A stretch of DNA of 64,000 bases from Norana najaformis (taxonomy: Eukaryota; Annelida; Clitellata; Crassiclitellata; Hormogastridae). The DNA is taken from assembly GCA_964023275.1 (NCBI GenBank), contig OZ029921.1, positions 15,355,306-15,419,305 of the forward strand, given 5' to 3'. How positions within the stretch are numbered: position 1 is the first letter of the stretch; every line of letters begins with the position of its first letter. The translations under genes were made by a program, and so were the position numbers. Under the pieces are notes generated by a model. It did not search any database, was not told the origin of the DNA, and was given only the letters and a program-made list of their open reading frames with translations. Positions 23,601-33,000 of the stretch are shown here, piece after piece.

Positions 23601-26600
23601 AGTAAAAAAGTGCAGTTTTAAGAAAATAAAAGGAGCAAAATTTCATACTAATTATCAAACAAATACACAGAAAAGTTCAATCATGACAACAAGAGAAATA
23701 ACAAATGACATCATTACTTACCTGCACCTTGTTTTCAGTCGAATGGTTCTGCATCTGTTGTAGCAGAACCTTCAATTCATCTTCAGACCTCGACAACAGA
23801 CTATTTGTCATTGGAACTGACACCTGTCAGACAGATTAGTCAATACTGTATACAACCATTAATTATTATTCTGTTCATAGGATTTGCTATTTGCTTAACT
23901 CTGCACACTTATGAGATTCGTATAAAGACACTATATAAATGGCCAGATACATACTGGTATCTAATCACAGGAATATATAAGTAACACAGTATAACAGTCT
24001 CTCCTATCCCATGACATAATGTAGAAAAGGTGTTAATTGTATTTTCATACAACTTGCACCACCAAGAAAATTAATTCAAAAGTTGGCCCAGATGGCCAAG
24101 TATTAGTCTTGAACTTTATTTCAGTGACTCACAGATCTGACACTCATTTCATAGACACAGATTTCTAAGATATAAGGCATCTCAGCCGATGTAAACTTCG
24201 TCTGTTGTCTTTGGTTAGTGCAAAAGTGGTCTTTACGCATGATCGGTGTTTACATAAAACATCTAAGTACTTTGTTCCTATGTATAATGCACACCCAGAC
24301 TTTCATCAGACTTTTTTCGGGAAAAAGCTGTGCACTACACCCAAGATTTTACGGTACATTACAACAGAACCCGATCAAATAAAACAACAGAAACAAAACT
24401 GAACAGTCAGAAATCAGAAACTCGAATGATTACCTGGGCAACTGTCTGTGCAGGTAGAACTATTGGTAGCGATGCTGAAACCAACTGCTGCAGAAGTGCA
24501 GGGTTAATCTGTCCATACAACAAACCATGTTACACAGACGTCAAATAATTACATTGCAAGAACTTATGCCTATTAATTAAATAAATCCTCCAGAAATGCT
24601 ATTACTATGTAATTAAAAACTTATTTCATGCCAAGTACAGATAGATGGTAGATAATAAACAGCTGAAATAAACCATTAAAAAACTTTAAACAGAACTGCA
24701 CCAAAGAGACATTTTTATGCTTGTTGAACGCAAACTAATCCAACTTAGGTCATTCGATCTCCAACAGACTTTGACAACTAGTACAAAGTCTGCTGGTCCA
24801 TCGTAATGCACCATGATGGACTTTCCCTAGTCAGCATCGCTTCAAAAGGATCATGCTTGTTCATATGTCTCCACAGATACGTCCTCAGAAACGTAATCAT
24901 GGGATTTGAAAGATCTGAGAACAGAAGCTCAAATGCAGTGACAGCAATCCAACAACAGGACACTTCTTTAACCCCCCAACTTGCACTGATCCCCATACAT
25001 CAAACCTGAATGGATGGCAGGCAGAGTTAGCCAAGAAGGCCTGGTATTACAAGGATAGTCACATATTCAAAAACAATTTGGGCTGGTGCTCACTACCTGT
25101 GCTTTTAAGCCCCCAGACTATAAAATCATTGCAAATTTCAGCCATAATTACAGAGAACATAAATGCATGTAATTCTAAGAAGTGTGTTGATCTCTGTTTA
25201 AATAAAGTTAGCACAAATGCAACATAGTTTAAGAAACAAAAATTTACGCTTTTAAACAATATCCTGTCAGTGTCATTTTACAAATCGTGCTAAGGCACGG
25301 CCAACATATCACAACGTATCATTTTTCAACACATATTATTGAGGTAGAATAAAAATTTAGAAATGAGCCCTCTGACTGATCCTGATTAGAAGAGGGGCTG
25401 TTTTGCTAATCAGCTGTTTTTATGGCCAAATGTTTTATTTTAATGCGACCGATATAATTTCTGTAACACTACTGTAATAAGGCAACAGGTATTAACCAAT
25501 GGTTCTTTTCAAATGAAGTGGACAAGCAAGCCACAATCCAGGATCAGTCTGGTTGAAATTTGGCTTCATAATCCAAGAAAACAGGAAGGGTTGCTGCAAG
25601 ATATGACTCACTAGAAGTCACTAGAAAGCTGCAGTACAGGGAAAAGCAGAGACAGATTGTTCAAGAATGACAATGCTAATAAAGGTTTGCAGGACATCAG
25701 AGGTTATCAATTTCAAGAAAAGATGCTGCATAAGTGCTAAGTTACACAAGAAACCTGTACATATTAACATAACACATTACAAGAATTTATCAAACATGAA
25801 AATTTATATGGTAATCTTTTGTTTTGGGCTCCTGGATGGTTTCCATGGAACTAGAAATAAGAACTCCTATACTGGTGTAGAAATACAGCACAGCACCCGG
25901 AAGCAAGGTTACAACATGAAATATACAGCACAAGAAATTTGTACCATATTTTCCGGACAACAAGTTGGTCGTTACTATTAGATGCAGTATAGCAAAAGAG
26001 GCAATATTTCTGTAAAGTCCGTACATAAGGCACTGTGGCATATTGAGCACACCCATTAAAATTTTCCGGTATGAACGTGTATAAGCGTGTTTGTTAATGA
26101 CAACCATAAACATATGGTCATCATTAACTGTTAACTGCTCAAAAATAACTTTTGAAATAAAATTAGTTTTTGCACTTCTGAAGTTATAGATTTCTGACAT
26201 TTGCTGTTTGTTGTGATTTGTGTAGTAAGTACTTGGTTCAATACATACATCCAGCATCCAAAGATACTATACTGTATGATGCAAAGGCACTGTTAACTGT
26301 TAAACAAGTAAGTATTCTAAAAGTCCAGAGTTTGCAAGTTTTTTGTAAACAGACAAATAGATTAAATTTTCCAAACTGTTAATTTATCTTTGGTCAAATC
26401 TGAAAAGCCACCAAGGTCCTTTTCTTCTATATTCCTTGAAAAAAGCTAGGGCTTGTTGTAAAACTTATGCGGGATTTCACTTTCTTCTTCCGTGTTGTCA
26501 GCGTCTCGTGTTCTCTTTGATTCCTTATACCTTCTTAAAACCCACAATAATTACTTGGGATTGTTTGGACACTTAGCACAGTCCAGTAGCAGGCAGGACA

Positions 26601-27402
26601 ACGCAAAGCACCCCAAACCTCAACTGCTGGCTCCCTAGAGCTTTAACAAACCAGTCAGACAGCCCAAGCAGAAGTCGACCCGGCCAGCTAACCCCTGCAA
26701 ATCCTTCTATTATGCTTGTGTACCTCAGAGCTGCACAACAGAATGCATTAACATGTTGTTTTGTAAGTTTTCCAGATTTTCACATGCTCTCCATCTATTG
26801 GGCTCATATGCATTCCTGTTACTGATTACTTATTACTTGGACATTTTCTGCATACTGCTGCTCTATTTCTCTCACAATCTCGGGAGGTTATATTGTGGAT
26901 AACTATGCAGCTGCAAGCAGTCAGAAGCAAAACATTACCCAAAAATAAACAATAAATTTCAACTTACACTACTGATTGATTGCAAATTCTGGTTCTCTTG
27001 AGATCTCGACACTGTTTCATTTTCACCTTTAAAAACAAAAATAACACTATGAACTGTTTTCTGTTTATTCTGTACATCTTGTCTGGCTCTCAATGCATGT
27101 GCTTTCTATAGAAAAGTCGGCCTCGTGTTTAAGACAGATGTGTCCTATCTCAGCATTATGCTCGAAATATAAAAGTTTACAGCAGCACGTCTTAACCATC
27201 ATTCAACCATTTCGTCAGTTCTGTCAACCACGTTAAATGCACCACTTTAATGGCTGTCAATGACCTCGTTATGCTCAACCAACGCACTGCATCAAAAATT
27301 CACATAAAAAGTACAATTACCAAAATATATCACGCTCACTCTCTCTCTCTACATGCTGGTAGCCTACTCACCTTTTACTGCAGACGAAATCGGCGCCGCC
27401 AT
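14056..27402 (-). CDS. POU2F1: POU class 2 transcription factor (Oct-1-like), eight coding exons
   Basis: Exons in transcript order: 27402-27372, 27026-26968, 24508-24434, 23823-23722, 19804-19310, 18790-18545, 15322-15247, 14636-14056 (stop TAG). They assemble in phase to about 554 aa. The protein has an N-terminal MAAP start, a Gln-rich/hydrophobic activation region of about 300 residues, a POU-specific domain split by an intron inside the Gly of the LGYTQGD motif, a short Ser/Pro linker, and a POU homeodomain with [13 protein letters not shown] in helix 3. The POU-specific sequence ([19 protein letters not shown]) and the Gln-rich N-terminus fit class 2 (Oct-1/Oct-2, fly nubbin/pdm) rather than classes 3, 4 or 6. 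The product should be a nuclear octamer-binding regulator. Extra or alternative exons in the long introns cannot be excluded, and the last exon could have an alternative splice near its end. Confidence 0.9.
15247..15322 (-). CDS. POU2F1: POU2 exon: first part of POU-specific domain
   Basis: 76 bp, phase 0 to phase 1, after a ttttttcag acceptor. It encodes 25 residues that include [17 protein letters not shown], the first helix region of a POU-specific domain. The exon lies about 610 bp upstream of the homeodomain exon. It is too short for a simple ORF scan but fits the phase on both sides exactly. Confidence 0.9.
16314..16789. mobile_element. Possible non-autonomous TIR element, G-rich inside
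   Basis: The left end GGGTGACAGAG and the right end, read on the other strand, CAGGGTGACAAAC form imperfect inverted repeats. The interior has repeated ggtaatacc words and runs of ggggatgggg between 16.65 and 16.77 kb. hAT-like ends are suggested, but no clean target duplication is seen. Confidence 0.4.
16860..18240 (-). mobile_element. Tigger/pogo-like transposase relic in POU2 intron
   Basis: Minus-strand pieces match a CENPB/Tigger-type transposase: a start with [14 protein letters not shown] and [16 protein letters not shown], then [10 protein letters not shown] near 17.6 kb, and [17 protein letters not shown] near 17.25 kb, which holds the DDE-region LLDNxPxH motif. Frames are broken. 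The end near 18.22 kb (ttccggttatctaattag) may be a worn terminal repeat. Confidence 0.75.
18440..18500 (+). repeat. Tetranucleotide microsatellite (CTAT/CTGT/CTTT)
   Basis: ctatctgtctgtctg, then ctatctatctatcttt. It lies just downstream (in the gene's sense) of the 18.5 kb POU2 exon, in the intron. Confidence 0.85.
18545..18790 (-). CDS. POU2F1: POU2 exon: Gln/Leu-rich and Ser-rich segment
   Basis: 246 bp (82 codons, both ends phase 0), with acceptor ttctttcag and donor CAG gtttaa. It contains Leu-Ser-Gln repeats, two Gln runs, then a Val/Thr/Ser segment just before the POU-specific domain. This is typical of the Gln-rich activation region of Oct-1-type factors. Confidence 0.85.
19310..19804 (-). 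CDS. POU2F1: POU2 large Gln-rich activation exon
   Basis: 495 bp (165 codons, both ends phase 0). The first half is almost all Gln with Leu, His and Pro, including a run of 11 Gln encoded by mixed CAG/CAA. The second half is Ser/Ala/Val/Pro-rich with hydrophobic clusters ([10 protein letters not shown]). The donor is gtaagg. The CAG-type tract is likely to vary in length between individuals. Confidence 0.88.
20636..20770 (+). repeat. Two adjacent short tandem duplications
   Basis: acacaatcaggattttagag is repeated about 30 bp later as acacaatcatgattttagag. Then gtaaatcattctggtaatct occurs twice. They are in a POU2 intron. Confidence 0.8.
21010..23437. mobile_element. Terminal-inverted-repeat DNA transposon that hosts the hAT element
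   Basis: The left end 21010-21032 and right end 23415-23437 are inverted copies of one another, 22 of 23 bases identical (the shared core is TATTTTCC followed by TACTATAAGTC). After removing the 1.08 kb hAT insertion the element is about 1.35 kb. No transposase was recognised, so the superfamily is open. A related single end is seen near 25.95 kb. Confidence 0.7.
21486..22561 (+). mobile_element. hAT element relic, nested
   Basis: 1076 bp with terminal inverted repeats CAGAGGTGGGCAT and, on the other strand, TAGATGTGGGCAT (11 of 13), flanked by near-identical 8-bp duplications (ataattat at 21478-21485; ctaattat at 22562-22569). Inside are a BED-finger-like [14 protein letters not shown] near 21.8 kb and scattered hAT-like words such as TTDAALS, all broken by stops. 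It is too short to hold a full transposase. Confidence 0.72.
23722..23823 (-). CDS. POU2F1: POU2 small exon
   Basis: 102 bp (34 codons, phase 0 both ends), acceptor ctgacag, donor CAG gtaagt. It encodes a Ser/Leu/Gln-rich segment between the N-terminal exons and the polyglutamine exon. The call relies on splice sites and phase. Confidence 0.75.
24434..24508 (-). CDS. POU2F1: POU2 small exon
   Basis: 75 bp (25 codons, phase 0 both ends), acceptor gtatggacag, donor CAG gtaatc. It encodes a Leu/Gln/Pro/Ala-rich hydrophobic stretch containing [12 protein letters not shown], in keeping with an Oct-1 activation region. The exon could be skipped without changing frame. Confidence 0.75.
24509..26967 (-). 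other. POU2F1: POU2 intron between the 26.97 and 24.51 kb exons
   Basis: Contains repeat family B copy 1, a lone TIR-like end near 25.95 kb (accatattttccggac), and a 155-residue minus-strand frame at 26257-25790 that matches nothing I know. No additional exon with matching phase was found. Confidence 0.4.
26826..26920. repeat. Dispersed repeat family B, copy 1 (POU2 intron 2)
   Basis: Shares tatttctctcacaatct and flanking gctgc words with copies at 33.5, 37.6 and 49.8 kb. About 60-100 bp; nature unknown. Confidence 0.5.
26968..27026 (-). CDS. POU2F1: POU2 coding exon 2
   Basis: 59 bp, phase 1 to phase 0, encoding a Ser/Gln/Asn-rich segment. It joins exon 1 through a split Gly codon. The donor is gtaagt. 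The call rests on phase agreement with both neighbours. Confidence 0.7.
27372..27402 (-). CDS. POU2F1: POU2 first coding exon
   Basis: 31 bp encoding [10 protein letters not shown] plus one base of a Gly codon, then donor gtgagt. The upstream 27.40-27.55 kb is likely 5' UTR or promoter. The ATG is embedded in a TISU/YY1-like motif, which supports it as the true start near a transcription start site. Confidence 0.7.
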
Positions 27403-27406
27403 TTTG
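27395..27406 (-). promoter_or_regulatory. TISU/YY1-like element over the POU2 start codon
   Basis: On the minus strand the sequence is CAAAATGGCGGC, 11 of 12 to the TISU consensus SAASATGGCGGC. TISU elements bind YY1 and direct initiation on very short 5' UTRs. The role here is inferred from the match only. Confidence 0.5.
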
Positions 27407-28136
27407 AATAAAGTCGCTCAATTACTTTTCGGCGCTGCAGAAATCAGCAAGTTAACAACTACTTCCGAAGCAGTGTCGACAAATTTTCGTTCACTGTCTT
27501 TGTTCGGCCTTATGACTTTCCGCAGTGCCGAACCATAAAACTTTAATGTCAAAATAGGCAGTAAATAAAATTGAAGAGCTTTGATAATTTTTTAATACGG
27601 AAATGCCCGAATATTTAAATGAAAACGCAGTTTATTACTATTCAAATATTAATTGAAGGATTAATGCTAATCAGGCAAAGAACTAAACGGATAGTGGTAA
27701 GCAAAGAGAGTCGACAAAATAACTACATAGTATAAATACATGATCACGTGATTTGCAAGTAAGTAAGATAGTGCATGATCTCCCACGTTCAATGCAGTTC
27801 TGCCTTTCACAGTTTCTAATCGATCTTTATGTCACGTCTGTAATCTGTTCCATAGTTATTACAATTATTAGCTGCTAGAAAACGTCAGGTAGTTTCTAAA
27901 CTTAATTAAGAAATTAGGATTTCTTGAAGAAATTCGGAGTTTACATTTAGGAGATGCTCTTCAATAGATAATTTTAAATTAAAACTTAAGACTCATTTAT
28001 TCTCTCAGTACTATAACTAATTATTATGTTGTAACGCGTCCTTTGAGTAAGACATTGTTTTATTAAGGCGCGTTATAAATATAAGTTGTATTGTATTGTA
28101 TGGGAGTTATTACGATTTACGATTTAATAATCTATG

Positions 28137-28405
28137 CGCATTCTAATCGTAATCGTAATCTCGAGATTTCTACAGCGCCCAACTAAAGCTAAGTCGCGGG
28201 AACCAGCTTATTCACAGGCTCTCAGTCAAAACAAAATCGATAGGCAAAAGGGTTCGGTTCCAGGTCAAGATCCAGGAGACAGACAGTCAGACAGCTACGG
28301 TGGATGGTTTTTGAAATTGAAGCGAGAAGAGAGATAAGGGGAAGAGGAAGAATCGGGGTAAGATTTTTTGGGAAAAGAAATGTTTTCAGTCTGAAGTGAA
28401 AGACC
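28137..28405 (-). repeat. Dispersed repeat family A, copy 2
   Basis: Near full-length copy with the tail at the low-coordinate end (ctaatcgtaatcgtaatctc) and the head near 28.4 kb, next to a (GCTC)n/(TC)n microsatellite. It forms an inverted pair with the copy at 28.53-28.69 kb. Confidence 0.8.
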
Positions 28406-28416
28406 AGCTCGCTCGC

Positions 28417-28496
<80 letters not shown>

Positions 28497-28503
28497 TCTC
28501 TCT
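28406..28503 (+). repeat. (GCTC)n then (TC)n microsatellite
   Basis: About five gctc units followed by about 40 tc units with small interruptions near the end. A polypurine/polypyrimidine tract of this kind may form a triplex. Confidence 0.95.
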
Positions 28504-28529
28504 CAACACAATTCCAAACACAATCCACT

Positions 28530-28692
28530 ATAGCCGTCTGACTGTGTGGTTGTCTGACTCCTGGCTCTTGACTTGAAACCGAATCTTTGCTGCTTATCCA
28601 TTTTGTTTTGGGTGAGCGCCTGTGAATAAGCTGGTCCCCCGTGATGCGGCTTCTCTAGGGCGCTGTAGAAATCTTGGGATTACGATTACTAT
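28530..28692 (+). repeat. Dispersed repeat family A, copy 3
   Basis: Shorter copy with the head cut off, tail at 28.68 kb (ttgggattacgattac). It is inverted relative to copy 2, with the microsatellite between the two heads. Confidence 0.75.
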
Positions 28693-29524
28693 GCTCATTG
28701 CAACGCATTGTTATAGCCCGCGTGTTATGTCTATCATAGGACATGGGGTCATACGCAATCCACAATAATCGTGCGAGGACTTTAATTTTGAATGACCTAT
28801 GAGAAGATACCAACTTAGATTAATGTATTGCAATGGTTGGCTGTGATGTTGCGGAATATGCGACCAAGGCATGACTCGACAATCAGGCTCTTGCGGATTT
28901 TGTTGATGCAGCGCCGGTATTATGCTGCTCTCTCTGGCCAGCGAACACCTGCGTTTTGTGTGGCGCTGAGAAATTTCGGAGATTTACAGTTACTCCAAAA
29001 GGCTGCTATATCTAGCCTTACGGTTACGCCTCGAGGTTTAATGTCACACCTTACGGCAGGCAAGACAACTTGAGACTAAATGCATTAGCCAGAGAAACCT
29101 CACACCAGGACTGTGAAGGACACTGCAACGTGGAGCTTGTGTTCTGTTACGGCAAAATGCTCGACGAAAAGTTGCCACCTGATCTTTGTCCTGGCAAGCG
29201 AAATTTCTGATACCATCAATTTTATGCAACAATAAATTTGCATTTTTATCTGTAGAACTTCACACCATAAAAAATAAATTGAGTAGTCAATCTCACCCGT
29301 TAAATTAATTGAAAATGAGCAAGGTCAAGGCCACACGGTCGCTATAGAAAAATGTACATTTACACTTAACCATCTCATTTTGAAATCATGATTGTAACAA
29401 GCGACTAAATGCACAACCTGCAGGCAGTTTGATCAGCCGCTCAACTATTTGATGTCACACCTTGCCATTGAGCAACATATAAAATACGCATCTTAATGTT
29501 AAAATGATCTGTTATTTAGTATAT

Positions 29525-29735
29525 GCACGACGTTCTAGTCGTTAGCATGCTGGAAGGTCAATGTAGAGGCCGGGGATTCAAATCCCACCAGCACAGAAAG
29601 ATGTTTCACATCTTCTGGTATAAAACGCGTACAATTACCACACAGTTGGTAGGAAGATCAGGCGGCAATGGAGAAGACTAGTTACCATCCCTCATATGCC
29701 TAAGCCAAAAAAAGTAGCTAATACTTCATGCCTTT
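29525..29735 (+). mobile_element. tRNA-derived SINE
   Basis: A tRNA-like head has an A-box-like tagtcgttagcatgc and a B box GGATTCAAATCC at 29574-29585. A tail containing ggaagatcaggcggcaatgg and catatgcctaagcca is shared with the copies at 44.7 and 45.0 kb (opposite strand). Confidence 0.65.
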
Positions 29736-29813
29736 GGCTGCCTCTCAGTGCTAGCTTATATGATTACTGTTACTTATTACACTGAAATATTATACAATGC
29801 TTAAGCAAAAGAC

Positions 29814-29819
29814 TTTATT
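29814..29819 (-). terminator. PIH1D2: Poly(A) signal of PIH1D2
   Basis: AATAAA on the minus strand about 107 bases after the stop codon, which predicts a short 3' UTR. Confidence 0.6.
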
Positions 29820-29925
29820 TGTTTTGCTCATTAATTTATATCTTTGGCAGTTCATGTTCCATCAGTTCAAAGAGCAAACTAAATGCCATTATAAGGACGA
29901 AATGCGCAATCAGTTATCATGCAAT

Positions 29926-30063
29926 TCACTTGATTATCGGCAGAGTTAGTATAAGTGATAAAGTTCTTTTGGAAAAACGTGCAACAACATCTGCTGAAGA
30001 CGTTTTTTCTGGAAGATTTAGCATCAGTTCATATTTATTAGGCACAAGAAGGTAAACATCATC
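29926..30063 (-). CDS. PIH1D2: PIH1D2 last coding exon
   Basis: 46 codons including the stop, acceptor catttcag. It encodes the end of the CS-like domain: YLLVPNKYELMLNLPE then LSLILTLP and a two-residue tail. This ending closely follows the family pattern. Confidence 0.92.
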   Translation of the reverse strand, partial: DDVYLLVPNKYELMLNLPEKTSSADVVARFSKRTLSLILTLPIIK

Positions 30064-33000
30064 CTGAAATGAAACAAAACCTAAAATCACTACCCTTTGA
30101 AGACAAAAATCTACAATGTTGATGACCACTTTCATTTCATAACAAGTACCCTGTACATGTTGTGCCCTTGACACAAACGCCTACAGGCATACCAGTTTGT
30201 TCTTGTGCAATTATGTATAAAAGTATACACAATTTGAAACAAGTATGTGTAACAGTGCAAATATGTGTATAAATGCTAATTTAAATGAGAATTTTAACTG
30301 ACACTGATAACTGAATTGTAAGATCAGTCCACTAGCATCAGTGTTCCCTCCAAGGCACTCCAATTCAATTATTTACAAACTTCTTGAATAACTAAGCTAA
30401 CAGAAATTTTATTATGCTTTAACAAATAAATTACAAGAAAAGTTTGTTGTCAAGTAATTGGATATAAACGAATTTCTACACCTACACATAACTTGGCAGC
30501 ATAGGCTACAAACAAAACCACATATCTCACCGCAGAAATATCAAGTGAACATTCCTTAGCACTGGACGTGCCTGGGAGTTGTATTTTTAGCACCATCAGT
30601 TGCCGAAAAATCCCGCCTTCCTCCTGGATCTGCAACTCATACTCTGGTTTCTGAAGAATGGCTGAAGTGCTTGATAATTCCTCAATCAGTCTTGCTCCAC
30701 AATGTGAAGCTGCACCAACTTCATTCGGCATTCGAATGTCACCACTGTTCTCACGTACACTGCATTTGCTTTTGTCACTGCACCTGAGGCCAGATAACTG
30801 ACTAAGTACAGAGTCTTTGCAGCCTGCAGCTAGTGGCCCAAGTGTTTGCTCAAGTTCTGTTAACTGTTTGTCAAAGGCTTTGTCAGTTCCATTCATTTCA
30901 TGAATGAGGCTTTGGACAGCCAAAGTGAGTGGATCTTTATAGCTGAAACAAAATAGCACTATGTTACATCAAGGGCGTCAGCACAGGGCAGATGAGGCGC
31001 CTCCACTCGAAAAAAGTGGAGGCAAAACTGTTTTAGCCCTCCCTGCTTGTGACTCTCAAGGTACACACATTTTTGGTCTTAATATTTCCAGATGGGTTTG
31101 GAGATCCCTTTCATTTTTTTCCTTCCCAGCAGACCTTGAAGAACTTCTGTGAACATGGCTATCCAACAAATCTAAACAGGTGAGCCTAAAGGGAATGTAA
31201 CTTGAGCTGAGTTCTGCTAAAGCAGGAAGTATGTGTGAAGAAGGACTATTAGATGAGGTACACTGGTATCTGACAGAACTTGGAGTGCACAGGCTGATGT
31301 TTGAGAATGAGATATAAAATGTTATCTTTGAGTAGCAGAGGTAATCAATCACATTTCCTTCAGGTCAAGAATACCTTGTACTTTTGGGAAGAACTGTGTA
31401 GTTCTTTGAGATGGTTACTTTATGGTAATCCTGGAGATAGTCGATAGCAAGACAAATCAGGAGATGCTGTTCCTCCACTAGGGCACAGTCACGACCGTAC
31501 TCCTGCAAAACGTCTGGATTAAAAGCCACTGATACACATTTGTGTTGATATCCTGTCAAACAGACTGAACATTTTAAAACATTATGGCAATCTATCTACC
31601 TATTTATGCATCTCTCTAAGATGAGAATAACCACAAAATCCACAGTCAAGTCTGAATGAAACTAATGTTAACAGTGATAACAACCATCACTTTTTGTGAT
31701 TAGAAAGCTACCATTCAGCTTACTTCGATTACAGCAAAACTATTAATTAAAGCTGTACCGAATGTTTGTATCCAATTCACTTCAGACCCGAATAGTGCTC
31801 CAAACAGTTTATTCGTATTTGGCCAAATGGTTTCCTGAATCCAAATATGAATACTAAATGTGCTAAACAATTTAATGCCTTCTAATAATGAATGCATTAT
31901 ATAAAATTTATGCTTCCATTTTCAGTTTCCATTGCTAAATCTAAACTCTCTTTTTAACATCTGTAAGTAAAGTGATCTTTAACTTCTTAAATTTTTATTA
32001 AATTGAACTTAGACTATGATATAATCTAAAAATGCATTCCCATGGCCATCGCTAAGCAAAGTCTAGTGCGGAAATATTTTAAAGTAATCTGATACAACTT
32101 GATACAACTTCTTAAGGGATTGTACGAAGAACAGACTGCGGTAATAAGAACTGAATTTGGAGATACTGAAAGAATCAAAATAAAGAAAGGAGTGAGGCAG
32201 GGATGCATTCTGTCCCCATTCCTATTTAACCTATATGCAGAAAGGATAATGGATGGAGCAAAAGAGGGAGTAAAGATAGCGGGAAGAACACTGAATAATC
32301 TGAGATACGCAGATGACACAACACTATTAGCAGGTAAAAAAACAGATCTGGTAGAACTGATAAGAAGGCTGAAGAGAGAGAGCGAGAAAGCAGGACTATA
32401 CTTCAATATAAAGAAAACGAAGATCATGACAACAGCTGAGGAGGGCAGTTTTATGGTGGATGGAGAGGAATTAGAGATGGTAACAAGCTTTACATTCTTG
32501 GGATCAGTAGTAGAAAGAGAAGGAAAGTGCGATATGGAAATAAACTGAAGGGTGGCGATTGGAAAAGCCGCAATGAATGGACTAGAAAAAATATGGAAAG
32601 ACAAACATGTGAGCACAGACACGAAAAAAAGATTGGTGAGGGCCTTGATTATACCAACAGTAACATACGGCAGTGAGACGTGGACAATGACCAAGAAAAT
32701 AGAGAAAAAAATCAATGCTTGTGAAATGTGGATATGGAGGAAGATGCTGAGAACATCATGGACGGAGAAAAGGACTAACGAATGGGTACGCAAGGCGATT
32801 GGAATTGAGCAAGATGAGACGTTACAACAAACAGTGCTAAAATCAAAGCTGAGGTTCTTTGGACATGTTATGAGATCAGATGGATTGGAAAAAGAAATGA
32901 TGCTGGCTTGTGGAGAGGGAAAGAGAAAACAAGGGAGACCAAGGAAAAAATGGATGGACAAGATACATGAAGCAACTGGAATGAACTTGGCACAACTAAG

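Larger units (their letters stand above)
27550..29520. other. Region between POU2 start and PIH1D2 end
   Basis: Upstream DNA of POU2, so likely promoter and enhancer space. It holds the inverted family A pair and the CT microsatellite. An acgacaatcaggctcttgcg stretch and another worn gcgctgagaaatttcgg word near 28.97 kb suggest one more old family A-like fragment. Confidence 0.4.

Noticed and set aside
28295-28528. Minus-strand ORF with a long Arg-Glu repeat
   Set aside because: It is the translation of the (TC)n microsatellite next to a family A repeat, not a gene.
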